This document shows, one piece after another, positions 1 through 8,007 of a stretch of 13,911 bases of DNA. The stretch covers positions 1 to 13,911 of the forward strand of contig JAYZLP010000041.1 in the NCBI GenBank assembly GCA_036154155.1. Reading direction: 5' to 3'. This DNA comes from MGIIb-O5 sp036154155. Lineage in GTDB: Archaea > Thermoplasmatota > Poseidoniia > Poseidoniales > Thalassarchaeaceae. The translations under genes and the position numbers were made by a program. The notes beneath the pieces were generated by a model. The model saw only the letters and a program-made list of their open reading frames with translations, searched no databases and had not been told where the DNA came from. Every line of letters starts with the position of its first letter. The first letter of the stretch is position 1.

Positions 1-2186
1 GAGTAGTTCTCCCTGTTGTGAATAGTGAGTTCTTCCCCCGAGTAAGTAAAGACGTCCGGTCCCTCGACCATTGAGAACCATGATAGCATGTTTGTGCCTG
101 AACAAATTGCCAGCCACCCGGGCCCACTCATCCTAATGGTCCCATTTCCAGAATGGCCAGCTGGGATAAATATCGAAGACCTATCTGATAGTTCCCTCTC
201 CCAGTCTCCCGTTGAATTTACTTCTACGATGACATCGGTAGAGGGGCAGAATGCTGACTCTGATTCGCCGCGAGTAATCGAGAATTCGTATGGAAGGCTC
301 GACAACGGCAACCCCCAATCTCCGTCGGAGAATTGAAGTTTGAGTTGGGAATTATCGATTGGCATGACCAGGTGCTGTGAAGTCTGATTATTCCTCAATA
401 TTGTGATTGTAGGGCCCATGGCAAAGAAATGGTCCGGGGATCTTTCCTGCGAGAAAAGGGCCCCCTCATGGCCCCTCATGCAAAGGTTGTGGGTTCCCGG
501 GCCGAGGGAAGTCTCGTTCTCAAAATACCAGAATTGGTTACCATTAGTCAGATTGATGTGGTCTCCTTCCACTACAAAAATCTCGACGCATATCCTTGGA
601 GTTTCTGTGTCCTCCACAAGAATCCAAAGTGGATCTATCGATGTTGACGCGCCGGACGGTTGGAATACGATTGAATGCTCGTCCACATGCCCATGCACAT
701 CAATGAGGATGACAAGCCTGAATGGGTGGGGGGTAGCATCAACTTCTCTGGATAGGTTGACTGATATCGCCCCGGGAGAAGCTTGAGTGATTTCCTCGAA
801 TCTGCACACTTCCCTCTCTTCGAGGCACTCGGAATTGATCTGCCATTCACCGAGAGGGTCACCTTCTACGCGCATCTGAAGCCATCCCGAAACTGGCACT
901 ATTCCAGCTGGTTCTAGCACTAGCTCGAAGTTCGCCTGGCTGTCCACAAATTCGATTTGAGAGGGCCAGTCCTCGGTTGAGAGTCCTGCGTCCCATTCGG
1001 GCATGTGGTATGCGCCGTTGATTCCCGGAAAACCTGCAACCAGAAGTAGGGCCACCGCCACTATTGTCCTATTGCGTGAGAGGTCATCGAAACCCGTATT
1101 CTCATCCACCACGAACGGATCCAGCATTGAGTTGGGGCTGAACCTCCTCCAAGTGGCAAGGGCAGTTAGGAATAGCCATGGAACCCATGTGTTGCTCGAG
1201 AATGCCATTACCAACAATACTAGTGTGAATCCGAAAATATAGGTCTGCTTGTCTTCTGCGAGGATTTTGTCGGGTCCGAAAATTGAGTGCAGCAAGTGGT
1301 CCCCGGGGAACCCGGGAATAGGCATCAGCATCATCCAAGACACGATACAAAGGCCCAGTCCGGCGACACCTGTGGGATGAAGCCATTGTAGCCTAAGGAG
1401 GAAGTCATCGCCGAGCCAAGGGTTTGAAATCGAATCCAAGAGTGGGTTTGCAGTAATTACCAGTGGTGAAGATTCCAGACCGGGAGGGGAGCTGAGGGTC
1501 AGATTTAGCCCAATTATTGACAGTACAAACCCGCAGAAGAATGTCACAAATGGAGCGGTAATTTCAATGTGGGCTAATGCTCTTCTGTTTGGGTAGGGTA
1601 TTCTATCTGGCCGGTTCTGCGGGAGTAATCCCGCTATTCCGAAAGGCCAGACGGCATCAGCAAGTGGGAATCCCAGAGGCACCATGCTCTCCAATCTTAC
1701 CCCGTGCCTCTTTGCGACCAACCTCCTAGACTCGCTGGATAGAGCGGCAACTAGGATTATTGGTAGTGAGAAGGTCAGTATTGATTGAGAAAGTACATCA
1801 GTACCGAATTGGGTATCTGGACTATTCCTAGTGATCAGGCCGACACCGGCTATTGTCATGAATGAGAACATGGAAAACCAGACTGCGAATTGCTGCCACC
1901 TGGGAAGCGCCGGCGACCTATCAGGGATCTCCGAGATTGAGAGTATCGGAGGATTTCCTATGTCGAGGACGCCAATCAGACCCAGTGGTTCAAGGTGTTC
2001 ATTTAGGTCCACGAGACATGATCCCTCAGTCTTGCCACCAATTCCCGTAACTCTCCATGAGGCGCTTCCTATCTCGTCCTCCCCTAGTTCGAAGTATCTC
2101 GAAGAAATTACCTCGGCAAGTTCCCTATGACTCCATGTCTCATTGTCGAGAGTTAGTCTCTCAGGGGTCGGCTGCGCCTCGCTCAC
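1..2186 (-). CDS. M50/site-2-protease-like membrane protein, catalytic motifs degenerate, 3' end outside window
   Basis: I translated 728 codons from a GTG at 2186 to the left edge without a stop; the C-terminus lies outside. An in-frame TAG lies 14 codons upstream with no other start between. No clear Shine-Dalgarno precedes the GTG. Residues 1-95 are a soluble N-terminal domain. Hydrophobic segments lie near 99-117, 134-149, 209-227, 272-290, 315-343 and 374-392. From about 395 onward there is a hydrophilic, presumably extracytoplasmic domain of at least 330 residues with several N-x-S/T sequons and scattered Cys. Landmarks match EGY-type S2P proteases: AKRHGV (158-163), YPNRRALAHIEI (198-209), LHPTGVAG (269-276) and LMPIPGFPGDHLLHSIFG (287-304). 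The position of the zinc-binding HExxH reads SSESR (150-154), and the usual LDGG reads FPGD. It is therefore probably a non-proteolytic homolog (inference). It lies 59 nt after atpD on the same strand and could be cotranscribed. Confidence 0.75.
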   Translation of the reverse strand, partial: MSEAQPTPERLTLDNETWSHRELAEVISSRYFELGEDEIGSASWRVTGIGGKTEGSCLVDLNEHLEPLGLIGVLDIGNPPILSISEIPDRSPALPRWQQFAVWFSMFSFMTIAGVGLITRNSPDTQFGTDVLSQSILTFSLPIILVAALSSESRRLVAKRHGVRLESMVPLGFPLADAVWPFGIAGLLPQNRPDRIPYPNRRALAHIEITAPFVTFFCGFVLSIIGLNLTLSSPPGLESSPLVITANPLLDSISNPWLGDDFLLRLQWLHPTGVAGLGLCIVSWMMLMPIPGFPGDHLLHSIFGPDKILAEDKQTYIFGFTLVLLVMAFSSNTWVPWLFLTALATWRRFSPNSMLDPFVVDENTGFDDLSRNRTIVAVALLLVAGFPGINGAYHMPEWDAGLSTEDWPSQIEFVDSQANFELVLEPAGIVPVSGWLQMRVEGDPLGEWQINSECLEEREVCRFEEITQASPGAISVNLSREVDATPHPFRLVILIDVHGHVDEHSIVFQPSGASTSIDPLWILVEDTETPRICVEIFVVEGDHINLTNGNQFWYFENETSLGPGTHNLCMRGHEGALFSQERSPDHFFAMGPTITILRNNQTSQHLVMPIDNSQLKLQFSDGDWGLPLSSLPYEFSITRGESESAFCPSTDVIVEVNSTGDWERELSDRSSIFIPAGHSGNGTIRMSGPGWLAICSGTNMLSWFSMVEGPDVFTYSGEELTIHNRENY

Positions 2187-2217
2187 GGTCGGTGCTAGAA
2201 GAGGTGTGTTTTGACCC

Positions 2218-2238
2218 CTCGCTCTCTATGAGAGCGAG
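2218..2238. other. Perfect 9-bp hairpin between atpD and the M50-like gene
   Basis: CTCGCTCTC, a 3-nt loop TAT (ATA on the minus strand) and GAGAGCGAG form an uninterrupted 9-bp stem. It begins 7 nt after the atpD stop and ends 31 nt before the GTG of the next gene. In the minus-strand transcript no U-run follows it (GGGGTCAAAAC follows), so it does not look like a typical T-rich archaeal terminator. A role in attenuation, RNA processing or protection of the ATP synthase mRNA 3' end is inference. Confidence 0.5.
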
Positions 2239-2245
2239 AAAGGCG

Positions 2246-2863
2246 TCACTTATTCTTGAATCTCTTGAGCCTGAAGGTTTCTTCCCTCTCCATCTCTTCG
2301 AGTCTGAGCTGAATGAAAGCCTGCGCCTCTTTCATCTCCGGTATCACCTTGAATTCCAGGGCGTTGACCCTTCTCTTTGTGGCCTCAATCTCCTCTAGAA
2401 GCCTCTTGAGTGTGGCTTCCATCTCTGCAGCCTTGACTACCTTCTCGATGAGGAGGGAATAGGAGTCAGCTGCCTCGTCGATGTAGGGTGACCCCCCAAC
2501 CAGTCCGAGGCCCCTGTCCTCCATGGATAATTTCAGATTCTCTCCATCTACCTTGGGGACGACTACACCCATTATGTTCCTTCTAGAGACGGTTACCTCA
2601 GGCCTCTTTGAGGCTGCGATAGCTGCGCTCTTGACAGATAGGCCTCCCTCTATGGAAGATGCCAGGCTGATTGCCTGCAGGGCCTCCCTGTATGTGACCA
2701 CTAATTCCTCCCTAGCAGCGATCATTTCAGAAAGAAGTGTCCTGAACTCATGGAACAAGCCATCTCGCTTCATCTTGAGAAGGTTGTAGCCACTTGATGT
2801 CTGCTTTATCCTCCTCTTCAGGTTGATTAGCTCTGACCGCGTTGGCTTGATGTCTAGAGCCAT
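2246..2863 (-). CDS. atpD: A-type ATP synthase subunit D (central rotor shaft)
   Basis: Subunit D is the long coiled coil of the central shaft. It passes rotation of the K ring to the A3B3 head and pairs with F on top of C. From the second ATG the protein has 205 residues, the usual size. The N-terminus MALDIKPTRSELINLKRRIK and the following GYNLLKMKRDGL block are the family signature. The C-terminal third is again heptad-rich (RRVNALEFKVIPEMKEA, then EEMEREETFRLKRFK). Two in-frame ATGs lie at 2869 and 2863. The strong AGGAGGTGA ends directly against the first but sits at 9-nt spacing from the second, so I take 2863, giving the classic MAL- start. It is the last gene of the ATP synthase operon, following atpB by about 20 nt, and a hairpin lies just after its stop. 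Confidence 0.95.
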   Translation of the reverse strand: MALDIKPTRSELINLKRRIKQTSSGYNLLKMKRDGLFHEFRTLLSEMIAAREELVVTYREALQAISLASSIEGGLSVKSAAIAASKRPEVTVSRRNIMGVVVPKVDGENLKLSMEDRGLGLVGGSPYIDEAADSYSLLIEKVVKAAEMEATLKRLLEEIEATKRRVNALEFKVIPEMKEAQAFIQLRLEEMEREETFRLKRFKNK

Positions 2864-2869
2864 ATTCAT

Positions 2870-2878
2870 TCACCTCCT
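2870..2878 (-). promoter_or_regulatory. Ribosome binding site deciding the atpD start
   Basis: AGGAGGTGA on the minus strand abuts the ATG at 2869. Only the ATG at 2863 has normal spacing (9 nt from GGAGG), which removes the two extra N-terminal residues Met-Asn. Confidence 0.7.
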
Positions 2879-2886
2879 GAGTGTAA

Positions 2887-4284
2887 TTATTCCTCTTCAG
2901 AGTCCTTGCGATCAGTTGGGTGATACTTGTCTATCCACTTCTGGTCCAGCCTGACAAGGTACTTTGTGTCAATGTTGGAAAGTAGATTCCATGCTAGATC
3001 CAGGGTTCCCTCGTTTATTGAGCGATCCTCGTCCCTGCTTTGCCTGAGGAATTGGTCCTCGAAGATATCCGCGAACTTGAGGAGTTGCAGATCCCTTTCA
3101 TTCAGGGCATCCTCACCGACGATGGCGACCAGCCCCCTCAATTCCCTACCCTGTGCGTATGCTGCGTAAAGCTGATCGGAGACGGACTTGTGGTCCTCCC
3201 TGGTTTTTCCAGGCCCTATTCCGGCGTTCATCAGTCGGGAAAGGGACGGTAGAACGTTGATTGGCGGGTATATGCCCTTCTGGTGAAGCTCACGAGAAAT
3301 CACTATCTGCCCCTCTGTGATGTATCCAGAGAGGTCTGGAATCGGATGGGTAATGTCGTCTCCCGGCATTGTAAGTATCGGGAATTGGGTGATTGACCCC
3401 TTCTTCCCCTTCACAAGACCTGCCCTTTCGTACAGCATAGCCAGGTCTGTGTACATGTATCCTGGATATCCCCTCCTCCCGGGAACCTCTTCCCTTGCTG
3501 CGCCTATTTGCCTAAGTGATTCGCAGTAGTTCGTCATGTCGGTGTAAATTACCAGAACGTGGTAGTCATGTTCGAAAGCCAGGTACTCGGCTGCAGTCAA
3601 TGCCAGCCTGGGGGTAATCAGCCTCTCGACCGCTGGGTCGTCTGCAAGATTGACGAATAGAGCAGCATTCTCCAATGCCCCGGTCCTCTCAAGGTCATGA
3701 ACGAAGAAATTGTACTCTTCAGCAGTAATTCCCATTGCACAGAAAACGACCACGAAGTCGTCATCACTGCCAACCAGTTTTGCCTGTCTTGCTATTTGCA
3801 GGGCGATATCGTTGTGAGGTAGACCGCTCGCACTGAAGATCGGTAGTTTCTGGCCCCTAACTAGCGATGTGCATGCATCGATTGCAGAGATTCCAGTCTG
3901 AATGAACGACTCAGGGCTCTGTCTTGAGTAGGGATTGATAGCGGCCCCTATGATGTCGGCCATCTCGTCAGCGACGATCTCGGGACCTCCGTCTCTTGGC
4001 CTTCCAGCGCCATCCAGGATCCTTCCTATCAGCCCCTTGCTGACTGGGAGCTTGAAGACGTCCCCGAGGAACTTCACGCCTGTCTGCCTGTCTACGGATG
4101 CGGTTCCCTCGAATACCTGCACGATAACTTGATCGTCAGAGGTATCGAGAACCTGTCCGTTCTTCATTGACCCGTCGCTGAGCCGAAGCTGAACAATCTC
4201 TCCGAAGGAAACTGGTTCTGTCTTGTTTAGGAACACTAGTGGACCCTTTACGTCAGTTATGGTTCTGTACTCTTTTCCGCTCAT
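2887..4284 (-). CDS. atpB: A-type ATP synthase subunit B (non-catalytic head subunit)
   Basis: B alternates with A in the A3B3 hexamer and supplies the non-catalytic side of the nucleotide interfaces. The 465-residue length is standard. The N-terminal beta-barrel carries ITDVKGPLVFL (9-19). The stretch FSASGLPHNDIA (150-161) occupies the place of the Walker A loop without GxxxxGKT, as is normal for B. AMGITAEEYNFF (183-194), YTDMTNYCE (247-255), REEVPGRRGYPGYMYTDL (264-281) and the PSLSRLM block (346-352) follow. The C-terminus is acidic (KDSEEE). The ribosome binding site GGGGTGAT overlaps the atpA stop (TGA GGGGTGATATC ATG), with 11 nt between the genes, so translation is probably coupled to atpA and helps keep A and B equal. 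Confidence 0.97.
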   Translation of the reverse strand: MSGKEYRTITDVKGPLVFLNKTEPVSFGEIVQLRLSDGSMKNGQVLDTSDDQVIVQVFEGTASVDRQTGVKFLGDVFKLPVSKGLIGRILDGAGRPRDGGPEIVADEMADIIGAAINPYSRQSPESFIQTGISAIDACTSLVRGQKLPIFSASGLPHNDIALQIARQAKLVGSDDDFVVVFCAMGITAEEYNFFVHDLERTGALENAALFVNLADDPAVERLITPRLALTAAEYLAFEHDYHVLVIYTDMTNYCESLRQIGAAREEVPGRRGYPGYMYTDLAMLYERAGLVKGKKGSITQFPILTMPGDDITHPIPDLSGYITEGQIVISRELHQKGIYPPINVLPSLSRLMNAGIGPGKTREDHKSVSDQLYAAYAQGRELRGLVAIVGEDALNERDLQLLKFADIFEDQFLRQSRDEDRSINEGTLDLAWNLLSNIDTKYLVRLDQKWIDKYHPTDRKDSEEE

Positions 4285-4295
4285 GATATCACCCC

Positions 4296-6038
4296 TCAGT
4301 TGGCCTCCATACTAGCAGCAATCTGCTGCCCCATCTCAGTCACCAATTCTCCTATCCTCTCATCGTAACCCTTCTCGAAACGACCTCTCATCAGATCGGT
4401 CCTAGCTGGGACGTTCACGACGTCTTCCAACTGGGCCCCTCCCGCTATGGCCTTCTTTGCTTCCTCTTGGAAGGACAGGATTGCTCTGGCCATGTGGTAC
4501 TGTAGGCCCAAGTCACTGAATGTATCGACGTCGTGGAATGCGTTCTGCTGAAGGAAGAACTCCCTGATCATCCTCGCGACCTCGAGTGTGAGTTGCTGGT
4601 CGACTGGTAGTGCGTCGGAACCCACGAGTTGGACGATTTCCTGGAGCTCGGCCTCGACTTGCAGTAGTGTGCTGATGTCGGTCCTTACCTCCGGGTAGTC
4701 GGATGCGATGTTGTCCCTGTACCACTGGTCTAGTGCCTGTGGGTAAAGGCTGTACGAGCTTAGCCAGTTGATGGCCGGGAAGTGCCTCTGCCTAGCCAGT
4801 CCAGCGTCTAGACCCCAGAAAACCTTGACAATTCTGAGGGTTCCTTGGCTTACTGGTTCTGAGATGTCGCCCCCTGGAGGGGAAACTGCCCCTATGACGG
4901 AAACTGAACCATCGTCGCCAGCGAGAGTCCTGACCCTCCCAGCACGCTCGTAGAACTCTGCGAGTCTGCTTGAGAGGTAGGCGGGGTAACCTTCCTCACC
5001 GGGCATCTCCTCAAGTCTCGAGGATATCTCCCTCATTGCCTCTGCCCATCTGCTAGTGGAGTCTGCCATTAGAGCCACATTGTAGCCCATATCACGGAAG
5101 TACTCGGCGATTGTTATTCCCGTGTATACGGAAGCCTCCCTAGCTGCTACAGGCATGTTTGAGGTGTTTGCAATCATGACCGTCCTATTCATCAGGGGTT
5201 TGTTCGTATTTGGGTCGATAAGATGGGGGAACTCGTCGAGAACCTCTGTCATCTCATTGCCCCTTTCTCCGCAGCCGATGTAAACCACTATCTGAGCGTC
5301 AGACCACTTCGCTAGTTGCTGTTGGGTGACGGTTTTTCCAGAGCCGAAAGGACCTGGGATTCCCGCAGTGCCGCCCTTGGCGAGAGGGAAGAGGAAGTCT
5401 AGGATCCTCTGACCTGTGATCAGGGGTACGTCGGGAGCATACTTCTGTACGAAGGGCCTTGGGGAACGTACTGGCCACTCCTGCATCATTGCTATCTCAG
5501 TCCCATCATCGAGGGTGCAAACAGCCTCTGTGATGTTGAAGGATCCGGATTTTATTGCCTTCACCTTTCCTCCCACATTAGGGGGCACCATAACGCGATG
5601 CTCGATTGTCTCTGTTTCCTGAACAGTCCCGATGACCTGCCCAGAGCCGATCTCGTCTCCCTTCTTCACAGTGGCATTGAACTCCCACTTCTTCTTCAGA
5701 TCGAGACCGTCTGCATCAACACCACGTGTGATGAAAACGCCCATTGTCTCTTCCAATTTGGGAAGTGGGCGCTGGATCCCGTCGTAAATCTGGGTCAGAA
5801 GGCCTGGCCCAAGTTGTACTGACAGGGTTTGGCCGGTCCTGACCACGGGCTCCCCTGGCTTGATGCCAGAAGTCTCCTCGTAAACCTGTATGACAGATTG
5901 GTCTCCGTGTAGCTCGATGACCTCACCCATGAGGCCCTCATGGCCGACACGAACGACCTCGTACATTCTAGGCGCTATTCCGATTGCTGTTACTACTGGC
6001 CCGGAAATCCGGTAAATTACTCCATTCTCTTTGCTCAT
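4296..6038 (-). CDS. atpA: A-type ATP synthase catalytic subunit A
   Basis: A is the catalytic ATP-synthesising or -hydrolysing subunit of the cytoplasmic A3B3 head. From the chosen start it has 580 residues, typical for the family. GVIYRISGPVVTA opens the N-terminal barrel. The family's inserted non-homologous region covers roughly residues 110-190. The Walker A loop is intact as GPFGSGKT (229-236). YIGCGERGNEMTEVL, LMADSTSRWAEAMREIS and the MPGEEGYPAYL segment follow in order. The reading frame is continuous, so there is no intein, although inteins occur at the P-loop of some archaeal atpA genes. The ATG at 6053 would add MEVKK but has no ribosome binding site. GGAAGTGA lies 6 nt upstream of the ATG at 6038, so I start there. 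It lies between atpF and atpB. Confidence 0.97.
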   Translation of the reverse strand: MSKENGVIYRISGPVVTAIGIAPRMYEVVRVGHEGLMGEVIELHGDQSVIQVYEETSGIKPGEPVVRTGQTLSVQLGPGLLTQIYDGIQRPLPKLEETMGVFITRGVDADGLDLKKKWEFNATVKKGDEIGSGQVIGTVQETETIEHRVMVPPNVGGKVKAIKSGSFNITEAVCTLDDGTEIAMMQEWPVRSPRPFVQKYAPDVPLITGQRILDFLFPLAKGGTAGIPGPFGSGKTVTQQQLAKWSDAQIVVYIGCGERGNEMTEVLDEFPHLIDPNTNKPLMNRTVMIANTSNMPVAAREASVYTGITIAEYFRDMGYNVALMADSTSRWAEAMREISSRLEEMPGEEGYPAYLSSRLAEFYERAGRVRTLAGDDGSVSVIGAVSPPGGDISEPVSQGTLRIVKVFWGLDAGLARQRHFPAINWLSSYSLYPQALDQWYRDNIASDYPEVRTDISTLLQVEAELQEIVQLVGSDALPVDQQLTLEVARMIREFFLQQNAFHDVDTFSDLGLQYHMARAILSFQEEAKKAIAGGAQLEDVVNVPARTDLMRGRFEKGYDERIGELVTEMGQQIAASMEAN

Positions 6039-6043
6039 TTTTT

Positions 6044-6051
6044 TCACTTCC
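6044..6051 (-). promoter_or_regulatory. Ribosome binding site deciding the atpA start
   Basis: GGAAGTGA followed by an A-run and ATG at 6038. The upstream in-frame ATG at 6053 overlaps this site and has only AT-rich sequence before it, so the shorter protein beginning MSKENG is preferred. Confidence 0.55.
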
Positions 6052-6068
6052 ATTAATTCTTGATTTTA

Positions 6069-6371
6069 TTACTTCCAGAGGTCCACTCCTAGAGCTGACT
6101 TGATTGACTCGCGGAGGGTGTGGTCCTCCTCCGTTCCTATTCCCAACACCGTGGGAGTAACGCTCTCAGCAATCTGCATTCGCAGCCTTTCTGGGAGCAT
6201 GATGAGATCGGAGTTGTCGATTACGACGACGCCTATCTCGGTTTGGTTTAGGAGAGAGCGGATTATCTCAGCCATCTCCTCGTGGTCACTTGTGTTGTGC
6301 AGGTTCTTCACCCCCGCCAACTGGAAACCGAGGGTGAATTCAAGCGGCCCTACAACTGCTATCTCCATCAT
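6069..6371 (-). CDS. atpF: A-type ATP synthase subunit F (central shaft, regulatory)
   Basis: F binds subunit D in the central shaft and is linked to regulation of hydrolysis. The protein has 99-100 residues, the usual length, with a Rossmann-like pattern. It opens with EIAVVGPLEFTLGFQLAGV (the family's xGx4Fx2GFxLAG-type start), IGVVVIDNSDL lies mid-protein, and VTPTVLGIGT comes before the C-terminal helix ending GVDLWK. Two adjacent ATGs (6371 and 6368) are possible starts. GAGGTGA overlaps the atpC stop, spaced 4 nt from the first and 7 nt from the second, so the sequence does not settle the choice of MMEI or MEI. Only 6 nt separate the gene from atpC, implying translational coupling. Confidence 0.93.
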   Translation of the reverse strand: MMEIAVVGPLEFTLGFQLAGVKNLHNTSDHEEMAEIIRSLLNQTEIGVVVIDNSDLIMLPERLRMQIAESVTPTVLGIGTEEDHTLRESIKSALGVDLWK

Positions 6372-6377
6372 TTCACC

Positions 6378-7430
6378 TCAGTAATCCAAATGCGCCTCTA
6401 TTACCTCATCTGGGAGGCCTACTGACTTACCGCGCACTAGTAGTCGTAGATTTCTGACTTCGAGTGCCTTGCACTCAATGTAATGTATCACAGGGAAGGG
6501 CGAAACTGGGCTTAGATGTGAGAATCTCTTCAGCATCGCGTGCCTTTGATGTGACATCAGTTCTGCATATGGGTCCAGAGAACCAATGGACTTGGAGGCC
6601 GACATGGCCTCTTCGAAGCCTGAATCGTCGAAAGAGCCGCTCCTCCTGAGCGACTCGATTAGCTCCTCATCTGTCTCGGCCTGCGATGCTTGCCTCATTG
6701 TTGCGGGATCTATCTTTCCGCCCGGGATAACGATGGAGGATCGTTTCTCCTGGGACATCTCCTGACGGATCCCACGGAACTGATTAATCACGTTCCTGTG
6801 GTCTATCTCCATTCTCAAATATCTGAGTAACCTTGGGCTACCATCTCTCCCCTTCACTGCTTTCAGGGCGTCTGAGAAGTATTGCATGTCGAGAGAGTTC
6901 TCGAGATCTTCCAGAGTTGGCTCTCCCTCCATCTTAGAGAGAGCACGGCCCCAAGAAGTGCCTGACATGGCGTCAACGGCCTCCTGGAGGCCCTCGGTCG
7001 TTCTGACAATTTGAAGCCATGGTGCATTTCGTGGGTTCTCGGATGGTAGAATCTGTGTTTCGATTAGCTCATCTGAAGCGCCACCATTAATCGCCCTTAG
7101 CACGGTCTTTGCCTTCTCGTAGTCGAATCTCTCGACATATATGGCAACTAGTGCCCTGAGATGGCCTTGGCAGAAGCGCATGACTTGCGAGAGGTCATTG
7201 TCCATGTTGTGGAACAATGCTGCCTCAACGGCATCCGCGCCACTCATCCTTGATGCATAAAGATCCATCTCTGACCTATACCCGAGCTCCCCTATGCTCA
7301 CGCCGATTGATTCTGGACCCTGTTGCAGAAGCTGGCGCATTCTCGTCGTATCAATCAATGCCGCCTTGCGTGCCTTAGCTCGCGCTGATGCATTGTAGAG
7401 ATTCGAACGACCATTTGCCATACTTGCCAT
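6378..7430 (-). CDS. atpC: A-type ATP synthase subunit C (rotor-shaft adaptor)
   Basis: C is the funnel-shaped adaptor joining the D-F shaft to the membrane ring of K subunits (the counterpart of eukaryotic V-ATPase subunit d). The 350-residue protein is mostly alpha-helical. It contains the family's characteristic patches ARAKARKAALID near the N-terminus, VAIYVERFDYEKAKTVLRA, LLRYLRMEIDHRNVINQFRG, and a C-terminal PVIHYIECKALEVRNLRLLVRG helix pair. The reading frame extends upstream into atpE, but GAGGCGAT placed 7 nt before the ATG at 7430 sets the start as MASMANGRS. This leaves a 13-nt gap after the atpE stop. The product is soluble, with no membrane segments, and its stop lies inside the ribosome binding site of atpF. 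Confidence 0.93.
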   Translation of the reverse strand: MASMANGRSNLYNASARAKARKAALIDTTRMRQLLQQGPESIGVSIGELGYRSEMDLYASRMSGADAVEAALFHNMDNDLSQVMRFCQGHLRALVAIYVERFDYEKAKTVLRAINGGASDELIETQILPSENPRNAPWLQIVRTTEGLQEAVDAMSGTSWGRALSKMEGEPTLEDLENSLDMQYFSDALKAVKGRDGSPRLLRYLRMEIDHRNVINQFRGIRQEMSQEKRSSIVIPGGKIDPATMRQASQAETDEELIESLRRSGSFDDSGFEEAMSASKSIGSLDPYAELMSHQRHAMLKRFSHLSPVSPFPVIHYIECKALEVRNLRLLVRGKSVGLPDEVIEAHLDY

Positions 7431-7437
7431 TAAATCG

Positions 7438-7441
7438 CCTC
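7438..7441 (-). promoter_or_regulatory. Ribosome binding site deciding the atpC start
   Basis: GAGG followed by CGATTTA and ATG at 7430, just behind the atpE stop. It rules out the longer frame starting at 7514, which would overlap atpE by about 70 nt. Confidence 0.65.
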
Positions 7442-7443
7442 GT

Positions 7444-8001
7444 TTATTCTCCAAAAAGTGCTGCGTTGACCGCTCCGAGGCTCGCCTTCCAGGCATCCTC
7501 CAAGCGACTATCAAAGCGGTAATCTAGGACCATTGATCCGTCCTTCGACTCCAGGACAAAGCCTCCGAGTCCCTCGATGTCCTCACCCAAGGAGAACTTG
7601 GATGAAGATAGGGCCTTACGGTCCGTGGTTACTGGCCTCAGAACCATGTCTGAATCAGCCCCATCAGCCTCCTCAAGAAGGCTTGCTATCATATCGGAAC
7701 GTCCCTTGAAGTCTGATGACCCAACTTGTTCCATTACGGACGCCCATGTCAAATCCAGTTCCTCTCTTCTGGCGATTAGCGCTCTCTTCTGATTGGCCTG
7801 CCTCGCCGATGCTACGACCTCAACTGAAAGCTGCTCACTATCACGTGATGCTCGCATCTCAGCCTCGGAAGCAGCTGCGGCAGCCTGTTGCCTTGCATCG
7901 TCCTCGATGCGCTTGGCCTCGGCTTTGGCAGCGTCGATGATTGACTTAGCTTCGGCCTTCGCCTGACTGGCGATTTCGGCCGCTAGAGCATCTAGTGTCA
8001 T
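7444..8001 (-). CDS. atpE: A-type ATP synthase subunit E (peripheral stalk)
   Basis: E pairs with H to form the peripheral stalks that hold the A3B3 head against rotation. The 185-residue protein has two parts. A long N-terminal helix is rich in Ala, Glu, Lys and Arg (ALAAEIASQAKAEAKSIID, then AKRIEDDARQQAAAAAS). A compact C-terminal alpha/beta domain follows (MVLRPVTTDRKAL, GGFVLESKDGSMVLDYRFDSRLED), which in this family binds the top of the head. An upstream TTG at 8043 could extend it by 14 residues, but AGGT placed 6 nt before the ATG at 8001 makes MTLDALAAEI the better start. That leaves a 47-nt spacer after atpK, the widest gap within the operon, in which I see no promoter. Confidence 0.93.
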   Translation of the reverse strand: MTLDALAAEIASQAKAEAKSIIDAAKAEAKRIEDDARQQAAAAASEAEMRASRDSEQLSVEVVASARQANQKRALIARREELDLTWASVMEQVGSSDFKGRSDMIASLLEEADGADSDMVLRPVTTDRKALSSSKFSLGEDIEGLGGFVLESKDGSMVLDYRFDSRLEDAWKASLGAVNAALFGE

Positions 8002-8007
8002 CTTCTT

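Noticed and set aside
462..480. Tandem CCCCTCATG repeat
   Set aside because: Two 9-base copies in a coding frame (Met-Arg-Gly-His-Glu-Gly) with no further copies. Chance is enough to explain it.
88..1242. Several short plus-strand frames in the left 1.2 kb
   Set aside because: All lie opposite the continuous minus-strand frame of the M50-like protein, which has coherent membrane segments and family landmarks.
3802..3837. Missing Walker A lysine in subunit B
   Set aside because: Loss of GxxxxGKT is the normal state of A/V-type B subunits, not a defect.
5330..5353. Possible intein at the P-loop of atpA
   Set aside because: GPFGSGKTV is contiguous and the protein has the normal length, so no intein is present.
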